Assembly: GCF_023073915.1 (NCBI RefSeq)
Contig: NZ_JADPKK010000009.1
Span: forward strand, 1 to 64,000
DNA length: 64,000 nt
Direction of reading: 5' to 3'
Source: Bradyrhizobium sp. 149
GTDB taxonomy: Bacteria > Pseudomonadota > Alphaproteobacteria > Rhizobiales > Xanthobacteraceae
The notes beneath the pieces were generated by a model. The model did not search any database, was not told the origin of the DNA, and saw nothing but the letters and a program-made list of their open reading frames with translations. This document shows positions 54,441 to 62,251 of this stretch, piece after piece; within the stretch, counting starts at the first letter, position 1; each line of letters opens with the position of its first letter. Made by a program: the position numbers and the translations under genes.

Positions 54441-54668
54441 TCAGGCTTGCGGCTTGGGCGCGCCCGGGTAATGCCGCTCGAGCACGGCGGCGGGCGTGGC
54501 GTAGGCTTCCTGCAGGTCCACGCTCCAGTATTTCAACTCGTCGAGCGGGATGCGCGTATCGGTGATCGCGCAACGCACGAAGGTCCCCGGCGAGATCACG
54601 CGGAAGTCGCCGTCGAGATATTGCACCTGCGCTTCGCCATGGCCCGAGGGGCCGAACTTGTTCAGCAC
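54441..54668 (-). CDS. DUF2093 domain protein
   Basis: 75 residues beginning MLNKFGPSGHGEAQVQYLDG and continuing with GDFRVISPGTFVRCAITDTR and IPLDELKYWSVDLQEAYATP, the DUF2093 pattern of alphaproteobacteria. It is nearly the whole protein. Function unknown; the gene is often near xseA and lpxK, as here. Converges on the PsiF-like gene. Confidence 0.9.
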   Translation of the reverse strand: MLNKFGPSGHGEAQVQYLDGDFRVISPGTFVRCAITDTRIPLDELKYWSVDLQEAYATPAAVLERHYPGAPKPQA

Positions 54669-54844
54669 GGTCGAAAGTCTCCGTGGAAGGCCGCTCCGTG
54701 GAAGAACCTGGAGGGCACGATATGTTGGACGGGATGTAGCATAGATAGGGTGGCTTGTCCGCCCGGTAAACCCACCGGTTTGTGATGTTTTGGCGCCGTT
54801 CCCGCGTGATAGTGCTTGGGCGAAGGATTTTACGGCAGTGTCCG

Positions 54845-55669
54845 ATGCGCCTTCCGTTAACCGCCCTGTTCCTGACGTTCCTGATGTCGGCCGCGCACGG
54901 CTCGCCGGCGCCGCAGCCGGTCGAGATTCCGCTGGCGTCCGGCGTGCTGCATGCGCAGCTCTACAAGCCCGAGGGCGCGGGTCCGTTTCCGACCGTGATC
55001 GCGCTGCACGGCTGCGGCGGCCTCGCTGGCCATCCCGATTCCGTGCTGCCGCGCTATCGCGATTGGGCCGAGCGGCTGCTCAAATCCGGCAATGCCGTGC
55101 TGCTCCCTGACAGCTACGGCTCGCGCGAGCTCGGGCCGCAATGCCGTGTCAAGGACATCCACGTCAAGGCGCGGCGCGAGCGCGTCGCCGACATCGCGGC
55201 TTCGCGCGCCTGGTTGATGAAGCAGAGTTGGGTTGCACGCGACCGCGTCAGCCTGATGGGCTGGGCGAATGGCGCCAGCGCGCTACTCTGGGCCGTGCGT
55301 CCGCAGAGCACCGCGCGCGATGTCGGTCCCGATTTCCGCGCCGCGATCGCGTTCTATCCGGACTGCAGGATTTCCGCTGGCCTGGGGTGGAGCACGCGGG
55401 TGCCGACTTTGGTGCTGATCGGCGCCAACGACGACGTGTCGTCGCCGCCGGCCTGCCGCCAGATGGTCGAGGGCGCGCATGGCCGCAGCGCGCTCGCGCG
55501 CATCGTGGTCTATCCCGGCGCCTATCACGATTTCGACCGTGCCAACACGCCGCTGCACGCGGCTGCCGGCAGCCCTGATGCCGCCGCGCCCGAGCACGGC
55601 CATCTCGGCACCGATGCGGTCGCGCGCGCGGAGTCGCAGAAACAGGTCGCGGAGTGGCTGGCGCGGTAG
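54845..55669 (+). CDS. Dienelactone hydrolase-like protein with altered nucleophile
   Basis: 274 residues from the ATG at 54845; signal peptide to about residue 19 (LFLTFLMSAAHGS). The alpha/beta hydrolase fold is recognisable: VIALHGCGGLAGHPDSVLPR, LLPDSYGSRELGPQCRVKDI and VLIGANDDVSSPPACRQM (acid), with VYPGAYHDFDRANTP (His). The nucleophile elbow reads LMGWANGASALLW: residue 141, which should be the Ser or Cys of Gly-x-Ser-x-Gly, is Ala (codon GCG, 55265-55267). Unless a neighbouring residue takes over, the protein should be catalytically inactive. It may bind a ligand instead. Confidence 0.82.
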   Translation: MRLPLTALFLTFLMSAAHGSPAPQPVEIPLASGVLHAQLYKPEGAGPFPTVIALHGCGGLAGHPDSVLPRYRDWAERLLKSGNAVLLPDSYGSRELGPQCRVKDIHVKARRERVADIAASRAWLMKQSWVARDRVSLMGWANGASALLWAVRPQSTARDVGPDFRAAIAFYPDCRISAGLGWSTRVPTLVLIGANDDVSSPPACRQMVEGAHGRSALARIVVYPGAYHDFDRANTPLHAAAGSPDAAAPEHGHLGTDAVARAESQKQVAEWLAR

Positions 55670-55871
55670 TCTGGAATGAGCGGGCTCGCCGCGCCGTAGC
55701 TCGATAGAGCGAAGGCGGGGCCGCCCCAAGGAACAACAGCGGACAGCCCCGCATCGACCACCGCCCTGCACGGAGAATGGCCGACCGTGACTCTACGGAT
55801 CGCACGCCGTGGCGGTTTCAGCACGCGACGACGCCATCATTCGACCACGATGTCGATTAAACGCATCTTCC

Positions 55872-56024
55872 ATGCGCAACCGCCTCGTCCTGTTCTCCTC
55901 CGCACTGATCGTCTTCACCGTCGCGGTCTTCCTGTTCGAAGCCCATCTTTTCGAAGCTCATGCCGGCGCGCCGGAACATTGCGGCTTCTGGACCACGATC
56001 GACGCGGGATTGTCCTGCCGGTAG
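55872..56024 (+). CDS. Small secreted or membrane-anchored peptide, 50 residues
   Basis: MRNRLVLFSSALIVFTVAVF forms one hydrophobic segment, followed by EAHLFEAHAGAPEHCGFWTT and two cysteines near the C-terminus. A repeated FEAH element is odd. Codon usage looks genuine, but there is no family match I can name; an in-frame ATG at 55809 is also possible. Repeat A copy 3 starts 7 bp after the stop. Confidence 0.5.
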   Translation: MRNRLVLFSSALIVFTVAVFLFEAHLFEAHAGAPEHCGFWTTIDAGLSCR

Positions 56025-56030
56025 GCACTC

Positions 56031-56110
56031 CGTCATTGCGAGCGGAGCGAAGCAATCCAGAATCTTTCCGCGGAGGGACTCTGGATTGCTTCGCTGCGCT
56101 CGCAATGACG
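56031..56110. repeat. Palindromic intergenic repeat, family A copy 3
   Basis: 80 bp with outer arms CGTCATTGCGAGCG and CGCTCGCAATGACG and inner arms GCAATCCAGA and CTGGATTGC, the same family as 14203-14284 and 38041-38111. It lies just after the 50-residue gene and before xseA, a convergent pair. Confidence 0.88.
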
Positions 56111-56140
56111 AGGATGAGAGAGCGCGCACCCAACTCCGAT

Positions 56141-56287
56141 GTCGTCCTGGCCTAGTGCGCAATTGCGCACGGGGAGCCAGGACCCATTACCCCAGGGAGT
56201 TGTTTGGCGACGACTGGTTGTTCGGGACTGATACCATGCGCAACCGATAGATTCCGCGGTATGGGTCCTGGCTTTCGCCAGGACGAC
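56141..56287. repeat. Palindromic intergenic repeat, family D (nested inverted repeats)
   Basis: Outer arms GTCGTCCTGGC (56141-56151) and GCCAGGACGAC (56277-56287) are perfect 11-bp complements; AGCCAGGACCCAT near 56175 pairs with ATGGGTCCTGGCT at 56261-56273; and GTGCGCAATTGCGCAC near 56155-56170 is itself a perfect 16-bp palindrome. The element follows repeat A copy 3 after 30 bp, making a composite block before xseA. Confidence 0.8.
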
Positions 56288-56313
56288 GGCGAGAATGTTG
56301 AGCGCCCTCGCGC

Positions 56314-57954
56314 TTAAAACAAATTGCCCTGATCCACCGGCTTGCCCACGCGCTTCGGCGCAGGCTTGGCCTCTTGCGCAGCCGGCTTCGGCTGCGCCGG
56401 CGCACGCCTTGGCGTCGGCGCTGCACGATCCGCATCCGCGGTCGCGCCGACACGGCCATCCGCAAACTCGATCTCGACCCTTGCGCCGGGACCGATCGCG
56501 TCGGCCGAATGCAGCGGATGGCCGGCTTCATCGCGCACCAAGGCGAAGCCGCGCGCGAGCACGCCGCGATAGGACAGCGCGGAGAGCAGCTTGCCGCTGT
56601 TCTCGACGCGGGCATCCAGCCGCTGCAACAGCGTGACAAGCGCGCGGCCCGCGCGCTCGGCAAGGCGATGCGTGCGCTCGCGCTGGCGCGCAATCGCATT
56701 GCGTTGCGCCTGCGCGTTGGAGAGCTTTGAGGCACGCAAGCGCACCTCCAGCCCGGCAAAGCGGTCGCGTCGCCGCCGCAGCAGCGAGCGCGCGGACAGG
56801 CCGAGCCGCTCGCCGCAGACGGTGAGGCGATGATCGGCTTGGGAAATCTGGCCGTGCAGCACCCGCAGCGTCAGCTTGGCGCTCGCCGCGGTGAACCTGC
56901 GGAAATGCGCATGGGTGTTGGCCTTGAGGCAGCGGGGCAGGGACGCGCCCGCCGAATCCAGCCGTTGCCGCGGGATCGCCAGCAGGTCCCCGGCCGCCGG
57001 CAGCGCGCGCGCGGCCGCACGCAGCTCGCTGCGACGGCTCTCCTGGCTGCGCTGCCAATAGGCGCGGGTGCGTCGCCCGAGATCGCCGACCTCGACAAAG
57101 AGATCGCTGCGCACCGGCACCGCCATTTCGGCCGCCGCCGTCGGCGTCGGCGCGCGCTTGTCGGCGACGAAATCGATCAGCGTGATGTCGGTCTCGTGCC
57201 CCACGGCCGAGATCAGCGGGATCATGCTCTCGGCCGCGGCGCGGACCACGATCTCCTCGTTGAATGACCACAGATCCTCCAGCGAGCCGCCGCCGCGCGC
57301 GACGATCAGCACGTCGGGCCGCGGAATCTTGCCGCCCTCCGGCAGCGCATTGAAGCCGCGGATCGCGGCCGCGACCTGCTCGGCAGAGCCTTCGCCCTGA
57401 ACTTTCACCGGCCAAACCAGCACGTGGCGGGGAAAGCGGTCCTCCAGCCGGTGCAGGATGTCGCGGATCACGGCGCCGGTCGGCGAGGTCACGACGCCGA
57501 TCACTTCGGGCAGCCACGGCAGCAGCTGCTTGCGCGCTTCGTCGAACAGGCCTTCGGCGGCGAGCTTCCTCTTGCGCTCCTCCATCAGCGCCATCAGCGC
57601 GCCGATGCCGGCCGGCTCCAGCGCCTCGATCACGATCTGGTATTTCGAGGAGCCCGGATAGGTCGTGAGCTTGCCGGTGGCGATGACCTCGAGCCCCTCC
57701 TGGGGCTTGAAGCGCATGCGGCCGTGCACGCCCTTCCAGATCACCGCCTCGATCTTGGCGCTCTCGTCCTTGAGCGCGAAGTAGCAATGGCCGGAGGAAT
57801 GGGCGCCGCGAAAGCCGGAGATCTCGCCGCGGACCCGGACATGGCCGTAGGTGTCCTCGACCGTCCGTTTCAGGGACTGCGAGAGCTCGGAAACGGTGAA
57901 TTCGGGGGTGTTGAGCAGCGGCTCTGCGGGCGGCATCGGCAAACGATTCGGCAT
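56314..57954 (-). CDS. xseA: Exodeoxyribonuclease VII large subunit
   Basis: 546 residues. The N-terminal OB domain ([20 protein letters not shown]) and the nuclease domain ([60 protein letters not shown]) are normal; a long helical middle and a Pro/Lys-rich tail ending KPVDQGNLF follow. With XseB it degrades single-stranded DNA ends from both directions. Slightly long, due to the tail. The ATG at 57954 is divergent from the operon at 58074. Confidence 0.95.
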   Translation of the reverse strand: MPNRLPMPPAEPLLNTPEFTVSELSQSLKRTVEDTYGHVRVRGEISGFRGAHSSGHCYFALKDESAKIEAVIWKGVHGRMRFKPQEGLEVIATGKLTTYPGSSKYQIVIEALEPAGIGALMALMEERKRKLAAEGLFDEARKQLLPWLPEVIGVVTSPTGAVIRDILHRLEDRFPRHVLVWPVKVQGEGSAEQVAAAIRGFNALPEGGKIPRPDVLIVARGGGSLEDLWSFNEEIVVRAAAESMIPLISAVGHETDITLIDFVADKRAPTPTAAAEMAVPVRSDLFVEVGDLGRRTRAYWQRSQESRRSELRAAARALPAAGDLLAIPRQRLDSAGASLPRCLKANTHAHFRRFTAASAKLTLRVLHGQISQADHRLTVCGERLGLSARSLLRRRRDRFAGLEVRLRASKLSNAQAQRNAIARQRERTHRLAERAGRALVTLLQRLDARVENSGKLLSALSYRGVLARGFALVRDEAGHPLHSADAIGPGARVEIEFADGRVGATADADRAAPTPRRAPAQPKPAAQEAKPAPKRVGKPVDQGNLF

Positions 57955-58008
57955 TTGGGGATCGGACCCGACGTTAAGGATTTTTGCAGCGCCGCGCCAA
58001 TCCGGGGA

Positions 58009-58044
58009 TTGAACAAAAGAGTACTCTGTAGTATAGAGTTCTCT
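58009..58044 (+). promoter_or_regulatory. Promoter with two tandem palindromic operator sites
   Basis: TTGAAC (58009-58014) and TATAGA (58032-58037) are separated by exactly 17 bp, a near-consensus promoter. Two 10-bp sites of the form AGAGTnCTCT lie within it: AGAGTACTCT at 58018-58027 in the spacer (a perfect palindrome) and AGAGTTCTCT at 58035-58044 over the -10 and start region. They are spaced 17 bp start to start, about one and a half helical turns, and the arms ACTCT-N7-AGAGT also make a larger inverted repeat. The fourth gene of the operon encodes a winged-helix protein, a likely self-repressor. Confidence 0.75.
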
Positions 58045-58073
58045 ATATTGGACCGGTTTGAGGGGAATTGATC

Positions 58074-59084
58074 ATGGCAATCCGACTGCTACGCGGCGTT
58101 TTGAACGGGCTGAAATGGGCCCTGTGTGCGGCCGGCGGCGTGGCGCTGATCCTAGCCGCGATGATCGCAACGCCGCTGGAGCGGCCGCCGGAGATGCGAT
58201 CGGTCTCCGACTCCGCCAAGGGCATCGACTGGTCCACGCTGCCGGCCTTGGAGCGCTTTCAGGCCCGCGACGGCACCTGGATCGGTTTCCGCCACTATGC
58301 GCCGAATGGCGCCGCGACGGGCCGTGGCGCGATCTTCATCCACGGCTCCTCCGGCTCCAGCGGCACCGTCAATCACGCGCTGACCCATGCGATCGCCTCG
58401 CGCGGGGTGGAGACCTGGGCGCTCGACATCCGCGGCCATGGCGGCTCCGGCACGCGCGGCGACATCGGCTATGTCGGCCAGCTCGAAGACGACCTCGTCG
58501 ATTTCGTCGCCGAGGTGCGCAAGACCGCGCCGGATCTGCCGCTCACTTTGATCGGCCATTCCGCCGGTGCCGGCTTCTCGCTGCGCGTCGCCGCGACCCC
58601 GATCATGCAGGACATGTTCGTGCGCACGGTGCTGCTGGCGCCCTATCTCGGCTATGACGCGCCGACCAACAAGCCGCGTGCCGGCGGCTGGGCCAGTTTC
58701 GACCTGCCGCGCTTCTTCGCTCTCGCCGCGCTGCGCAAGCTCGGCATCGACTGCTGCGCGCAGCTCCCGGTGCTCGCTTTGGCCGTGCCGCAGAATTCGG
58801 CGAAGTATCTCGTCTCCACCTATTCCGACCGCCTGACGCGTAATTTCGGCACGCGCGGCTATCGCCTCGATCTTCCGGCGACGACACGTCCGATCACGAT
58901 CTTCGGCGGCGCCGAGGACGAGATGATGATCTCGGACAAATATGCGGAGACCGTGCAGGCCATCAAGCCGTCCGTGGACGTCAAGATCATCGACGGCATC
59001 AACCACATGGGCATCGTCACGAACCCGAAGGCGATCTCGGTCATCGCCGACGATGTGGCGACGCGCGGGGCCGCCGGGAGCTGA
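58074..59084 (+). CDS. Alpha/beta hydrolase (lysophospholipase-like)
   Basis: 336 residues from the ATG at 58074, with GAGGGG at good spacing. An N-terminal hydrophobic helix (WALCAAGGVALILAAMIATP) suggests an inner-membrane anchor. The catalytic set is complete: oxyanion loop IFIHGSSGSSG, nucleophile elbow LIGHSAGAGF (GxSxG, Ser near residue 165), Asp in GGAEDEMM and His in GINHMGIV near the end. A serine-hydrolase related to lysophospholipase or monoacylglycerol lipase is the likely class. First gene of an operon with DUF2306, a second membrane protein and a winged-helix regulator; 2 bp to the next start. Confidence 0.87.
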   Translation: MAIRLLRGVLNGLKWALCAAGGVALILAAMIATPLERPPEMRSVSDSAKGIDWSTLPALERFQARDGTWIGFRHYAPNGAATGRGAIFIHGSSGSSGTVNHALTHAIASRGVETWALDIRGHGGSGTRGDIGYVGQLEDDLVDFVAEVRKTAPDLPLTLIGHSAGAGFSLRVAATPIMQDMFVRTVLLAPYLGYDAPTNKPRAGGWASFDLPRFFALAALRKLGIDCCAQLPVLALAVPQNSAKYLVSTYSDRLTRNFGTRGYRLDLPATTRPITIFGGAEDEMMISDKYAETVQAIKPSVDVKIIDGINHMGIVTNPKAISVIADDVATRGAAGS

Positions 59085-59086
59085 TC

Positions 59087-59608
59087 ATGATTGCGCATCT
59101 GACCCTCGCGGGCGTCATCCACGCGGTGTTGGCGATGCTGTGCCTCGCTGCCGGCCTCGTCCAGTTTCTGCGTCCCAAGCGCGGTGCCGGCCATCGCGCG
59201 CGCGGCTATCTCTACGTTTATGCCATGCTCCTCTCCGATGCCGCAGCCCTGCTGGTCTATCGGTTCACCGGCCATTTCAACGTGTTTCACCTCGCTGCGA
59301 TCGTGAACTTCACCTTGATCGTGCTGGCGATCGTTCCGCTCCTGCGCACGCCGAAACCGTCGAACTGGCGAAGGACTCACTACAACTTCATCGCCTGGTC
59401 CTACGTGTCTCCGGTCTCGGCCGCCGGCACCAACATCGCGGCACGACTGCTGCCGCTGCAAAATTCGGAGCAGGTCGCATTGACGGCGTTGGCTGTGTCC
59501 CTTGTAACAATGGCGATCGCCTATAGCCTGATCCGGAAGCATCAGCCTCCGCCGGATGGGCCAACCCTGTCCACCGGGTTGATAGGGCAGAGCGGAGGTT
59601 CATCGTGA
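59087..59608 (+). CDS. DUF2306 membrane protein
   Basis: 173 residues with four predicted membrane helices. It begins MIAHLTLAGVIHAVLAMLCL; KRGAGHRARGYLYVYAMLLS and NVFHLAAIVNFTLIVLAIVP are typical of DUF2306, whose conserved His and Arg residues lie near helices 2 and 3. Function unknown. The start is 2 bp after the hydrolase stop, and the stop overlaps the next GTG by 4 bp. Confidence 0.88.
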   Translation: MIAHLTLAGVIHAVLAMLCLAAGLVQFLRPKRGAGHRARGYLYVYAMLLSDAAALLVYRFTGHFNVFHLAAIVNFTLIVLAIVPLLRTPKPSNWRRTHYNFIAWSYVSPVSAAGTNIAARLLPLQNSEQVALTALAVSLVTMAIAYSLIRKHQPPPDGPTLSTGLIGQSGGSS

Positions 59609-60156
59609 TCGACAGCAAGCAGGCCTCGGACGCGCTGGCCGAGATCGACGACACCGTGCGCCGTGTGCGGCAGTCGTTGATCTATCAGGTCTCCAGCCTG
59701 GCTATGCTGATGTGGGGCCTCCTCGCATTCGCCGGCAACATCGCGGGCTGGCTCTGGCCGCGCTACGGGCTCTATTTCTGGATCGGCCTCTACGCCGTGT
59801 CGATCGTCGGCTTCGTCCTCATCGGCAACTACCACCGATCCCGAAGCCGCATCCGCGTCTTCGATGGCCGCTATCTCCTGACATTTCTCCTGATGGTCGC
59901 CTTCGGCATCTTCTGCTGCTATTTCGGTCAGTTCACGCCGCGCCAGCAGACCGCATTCTGGCCGATCTACATCATGCTGTTCTACATGATGGCCGGCGTC
60001 TGGTTCGGCCGCGCCTTCCTCGTCATCGGCGCCACCATCGTCGCGCTGACACTGATCGGCTACTACTTCATCCCCGGCATATCGCTTCTGTTGTGGATGG
60101 CCGCCGTCAACGGCGGGGGCCTGACCCTCGGCGGCCTCTGGATGCGGCGGACCTGA
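59605..60156 (+). CDS. Membrane protein of unknown function
   Basis: 183 residues from the GTG at 59605 (overlaps the DUF2306 stop; GGAGG lies 6-10 bp upstream). About 30 N-terminal residues (ASDALAEIDDTVRRVRQSLI) are cytosolic and helical, then four to five membrane helices, for example SLAMLMWGLLAFAGNIAGWL. I do not recognise a domain family. The layout, a short cytosolic lead then helices beside a winged-helix gene, is recurrent in Rhizobiales. Its stop overlaps the next start (TGATG). Confidence 0.8.
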   Translation: MIDSKQASDALAEIDDTVRRVRQSLIYQVSSLAMLMWGLLAFAGNIAGWLWPRYGLYFWIGLYAVSIVGFVLIGNYHRSRSRIRVFDGRYLLTFLLMVAFGIFCCYFGQFTPRQQTAFWPIYIMLFYMMAGVWFGRAFLVIGATIVALTLIGYYFIPGISLLLWMAAVNGGGLTLGGLWMRRT

Positions 60157-60455
60157 TGGCCGAGCTCGACGACATCATCCATCAGCCGCTGCGGCTGAAG
60201 ATCATGGCGGCGCTTAACACGCTGCCACAGTCGGCTGGTCTCGAATTCGCCCGGCTGAAAAAGCTCACCGGCGCGACCGACGGCAATCTCGGCGCGCATA
60301 TCGAGACGCTGGCCAAAGCGGGTTATGTGTCGGTGGAAAAAGCCTTCGTCGGCAAGAAGCCGCAGACCACGGTGACCGCGACGGCGGCGGGCCGCGGTGC
60401 GTTTGCGCGGCATGTGGCGACGCTGCAGGAGATTATTGCGGGGAGGCAGGTCTGA
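60156..60455 (+). CDS. Winged-helix transcriptional regulator (HTH_34-like)
   Basis: 99 residues. The sequence DIIHQPLRLKIMAALNTLPQ, then FARLKKLTGATDGNLGAHIE and TLAKAGYVSVEKAFVGKKPQ, is a compact winged helix with recognition helix GATDGNLGAHIETL and a Lys-rich wing. Proteins of this type usually act as dimers and repress their own operon in response to a small molecule. The paired operators at 58018-58044 are the obvious candidate sites. Start ATG overlaps the previous stop (TGATG at 60154-60158). Confidence 0.86.
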   Translation: MAELDDIIHQPLRLKIMAALNTLPQSAGLEFARLKKLTGATDGNLGAHIETLAKAGYVSVEKAFVGKKPQTTVTATAAGRGAFARHVATLQEIIAGRQV

Positions 60456-60480
60456 TAGTCTGAAGTTGGGGCGAACTCTT

Positions 60481-60560
60481 ACCCTCCCCTGAAGGGGCCT
60501 GGCGGGGGCGAGTCGATCGCGCGAAGCGCGAGCGGGGTGGGGTGGTCTCTCCGCACGGGT
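60481..60560. repeat. Possible intergenic repeat with short hairpins
   Basis: CCCCTGAAGGGG and TCGCGCGAAGCGCGA form small hairpins near 60485-60530 in the convergent gap between the regulator gene and the HEPN gene. The phrasing resembles repeats common in Bradyrhizobium, but I see no second copy in this window. Confidence 0.5.
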
Positions 60561-60673
60561 ACTGTCGAACGTGAAGGAAATTTTGTGCACCGTCACCGTA
60601 ATTCAAGAGAAGTTCGATAAGTGCCGCGGTGCCGTAGCAACCTTCTGATAGCTAGTTCGAGGTCGTCTTGGCT

Positions 60674-61255
60674 TCAGCCGATTAGTCTGAACCAGTCCTT
60701 CACAGTCAGCACTAACCGGTCGATTTCATCCTCGGACATTGGGCAGCAGTGGGCGATTGGGCCACGCAGCATGTTCAAGTTCTTCACGATGCGCTGGACG
60801 GCCGGTCGGCTTGTGAATATCAGCTCGAAGTGGGCCCAATTCGCTCCGATGATGTCGAAGAGCTGGCCAAACGTTGTGTAGTCGGTCGCACGCTCGGAGC
60901 GCTGGGTCATGCCCATATCGATTTCATCTTGGATTAGCTTCTTGACATAGTCGCGGATGGCTTGGGGGACTTTCTGCTCCCACCAATCCGCGCCCTCGGC
61001 TTCCTCCATTGTCTCAGTAATCAGTTTTCGAGCTGATTGCTCCAGGCAGTAAAACAGCTCGTAGTATTGAGCCATCGCCGACGCCTGCTGCCGGACTTCC
61101 TTTTCGAACTGAGGATAGTACTCCAGGGCGCTTTGCTTGATCGCCGGAGGAACGTGTCCGAGTTCGATGTTGTACTGGTGCTCTATAGTTCGCAGGTCGT
61201 CCGTGAGTATCATCCCGGACATGCCGAACGATCGAACGTAATCTTCAGTTTTCAT
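60674..61255 (-). CDS. Swt1-type HEPN domain protein
   Basis: 193 residues, helical throughout. The HEPN RNase-type signature R-x4-H is present as LNMLRGPIAHCC at about residues 162-173, and the preceding helices (AMAQYYELFYCLEQSARKLI) fit the Swt1-associated HEPN family. Such domains cleave RNA and serve as toxins or as parts of phage defence. It starts inside the end of the DUF5343 gene (11-bp overlap), so the two are a coupled pair. By eye the base composition is less GC-rich than the surrounding chromosome. Confidence 0.82.
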   Translation of the reverse strand: MKTEDYVRSFGMSGMILTDDLRTIEHQYNIELGHVPPAIKQSALEYYPQFEKEVRQQASAMAQYYELFYCLEQSARKLITETMEEAEGADWWEQKVPQAIRDYVKKLIQDEIDMGMTQRSERATDYTTFGQLFDIIGANWAHFELIFTSRPAVQRIVKNLNMLRGPIAHCCPMSEDEIDRLVLTVKDWFRLIG

Positions 61256-61892
61256 CGGTTGCCTTCAGGAGGTTTTCGCGCAGGCTCTTGAAGATCGCGT
61301 TGAAGACCGCGATGTCTGATGTCGCGGGCAAATTGAGGTTGATGTTGTAACCCAGGCGGAGTCCAACTGTCTGGGCCCCAGGTGGGGGAAGCTGCGGAGG
61401 GTCTGTGTAGGGCTTAGGGGCTGGCACAGCTAGAACCGGCGCAACAGCTATTTCTGGCTCGGCTGCCGCGTCGAAGTTGGCGTGCTTCCGGATAGCTTTG
61501 ATGCAGGCTAGGATCATCCCAACCGTTGAGGCGTCTTTGGCGCTCCCGGTCTCCTCGACTATGAGGCCTCTGAGCTTGTCGTCGGCGAGCGCGTACCAAT
61601 ACTCGTTTCGCACAGCTAAGGGCGCATAGCCGATCTTGAGAGCTTCCGCGGCGGCTCGTCCCGCGGTGGCATCGTTGCGAAAGCGGGTATAGATGTCGCT
61701 AGGCGAGCCGTCTGGTCGGATGAACCCAACTTTCCGGAGGAAGGCCGCCATCTGATTACCCGATCCGCCTGGGATCTTAAGGATTGTCTTTACGAAATCT
61801 TGATTGACGTTCTGCGGCGTGGCTGCAGTTTTAATATTCAACAAAGCCTTGTCGATATTTCCCGGCGTGGTGACGTAGGGCAGCGGTGCCAT
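61245..61892 (-). CDS. DUF5343 domain protein
   Basis: 215 residues. The N-terminal 130 residues (PLPYVTTPGNIDKALLNIKT; VKTILKIPGGSGNQMAAFLR; GFIRPDGSPSDIYTRFRND) form the DUF5343 region, which is winged-helix-like; after a Pro-rich linker the C-terminal part (TVGLRLGYNINLNLPATSDI, then AVFNAIFKSLRENLL) is a strand-helix unit seen in several defence-associated proteins. It probably binds nucleic acid or protein and may control or deliver the HEPN partner. A GAGGA box precedes the ATG at 61892. Confidence 0.8.
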   Translation of the reverse strand: MAPLPYVTTPGNIDKALLNIKTAATPQNVNQDFVKTILKIPGGSGNQMAAFLRKVGFIRPDGSPSDIYTRFRNDATAGRAAAEALKIGYAPLAVRNEYWYALADDKLRGLIVEETGSAKDASTVGMILACIKAIRKHANFDAAAEPEIAVAPVLAVPAPKPYTDPPQLPPPGAQTVGLRLGYNINLNLPATSDIAVFNAIFKSLRENLLKATDEN

Positions 61893-62251
61893 GCAATCCT
61901 CGCAGCGTGGGATGAAACTTCCATCCTGAGGCTCGCAATTGGGATTGCAATAGAGCTTGTCGTGTTACCCACAGTTGTGCGCATAGTTCGCAGGATGGGT
62001 TGAGCCCTTGCGAAACCCATCGCTTTCCTATTCCGGCTCTCCGTCATCGCGGCTGTCATCCGACTGCAAGTGACGAGGAAGCGCGGATGGCGCCGACGCT
62101 TCGAGAAACAAGTGTGATGGGTTTCGCAACGGCTCAACCCATCCTACGGGCTACAGGCAACACCGCATGGTCCTCTTCAACGATCACGAGAGTTGAAAGG
62201 ATTCCAAGATTTTACGCAGCGCTGTGAACCGGCTTCGCCGGGTTGCCAGTC
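61893..62251. other. Intergenic region with a MITE-like element
   Basis: 359 bp between the DUF5343 start and the RES-protein stop. The middle is the inverted-repeat element at 61992-62145; the part near 61893-61990 probably holds the promoter of the DUF5343/HEPN pair. No credible frame was seen. Confidence 0.6.
61992..62145. mobile_element. MITE-like element with 30-bp terminal inverted repeats
   Basis: The 30-bp left end (61992-62021, beginning AGGATGGGTTGAGCCC) and the right end (62116-62145, ending GGCTCAACCCATCCT) are inverted copies differing at one base. They enclose 94 bp with no gene. The size and structure are those of a non-autonomous miniature element; no transposase or target duplication was identified. 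Confidence 0.75.

Noticed and set aside
60456..60673. tRNA or att site at the left edge of the lower-GC region
   Set aside because: No tRNA-like fold, direct repeat or integrase was found; the island boundary is a guess from composition only.
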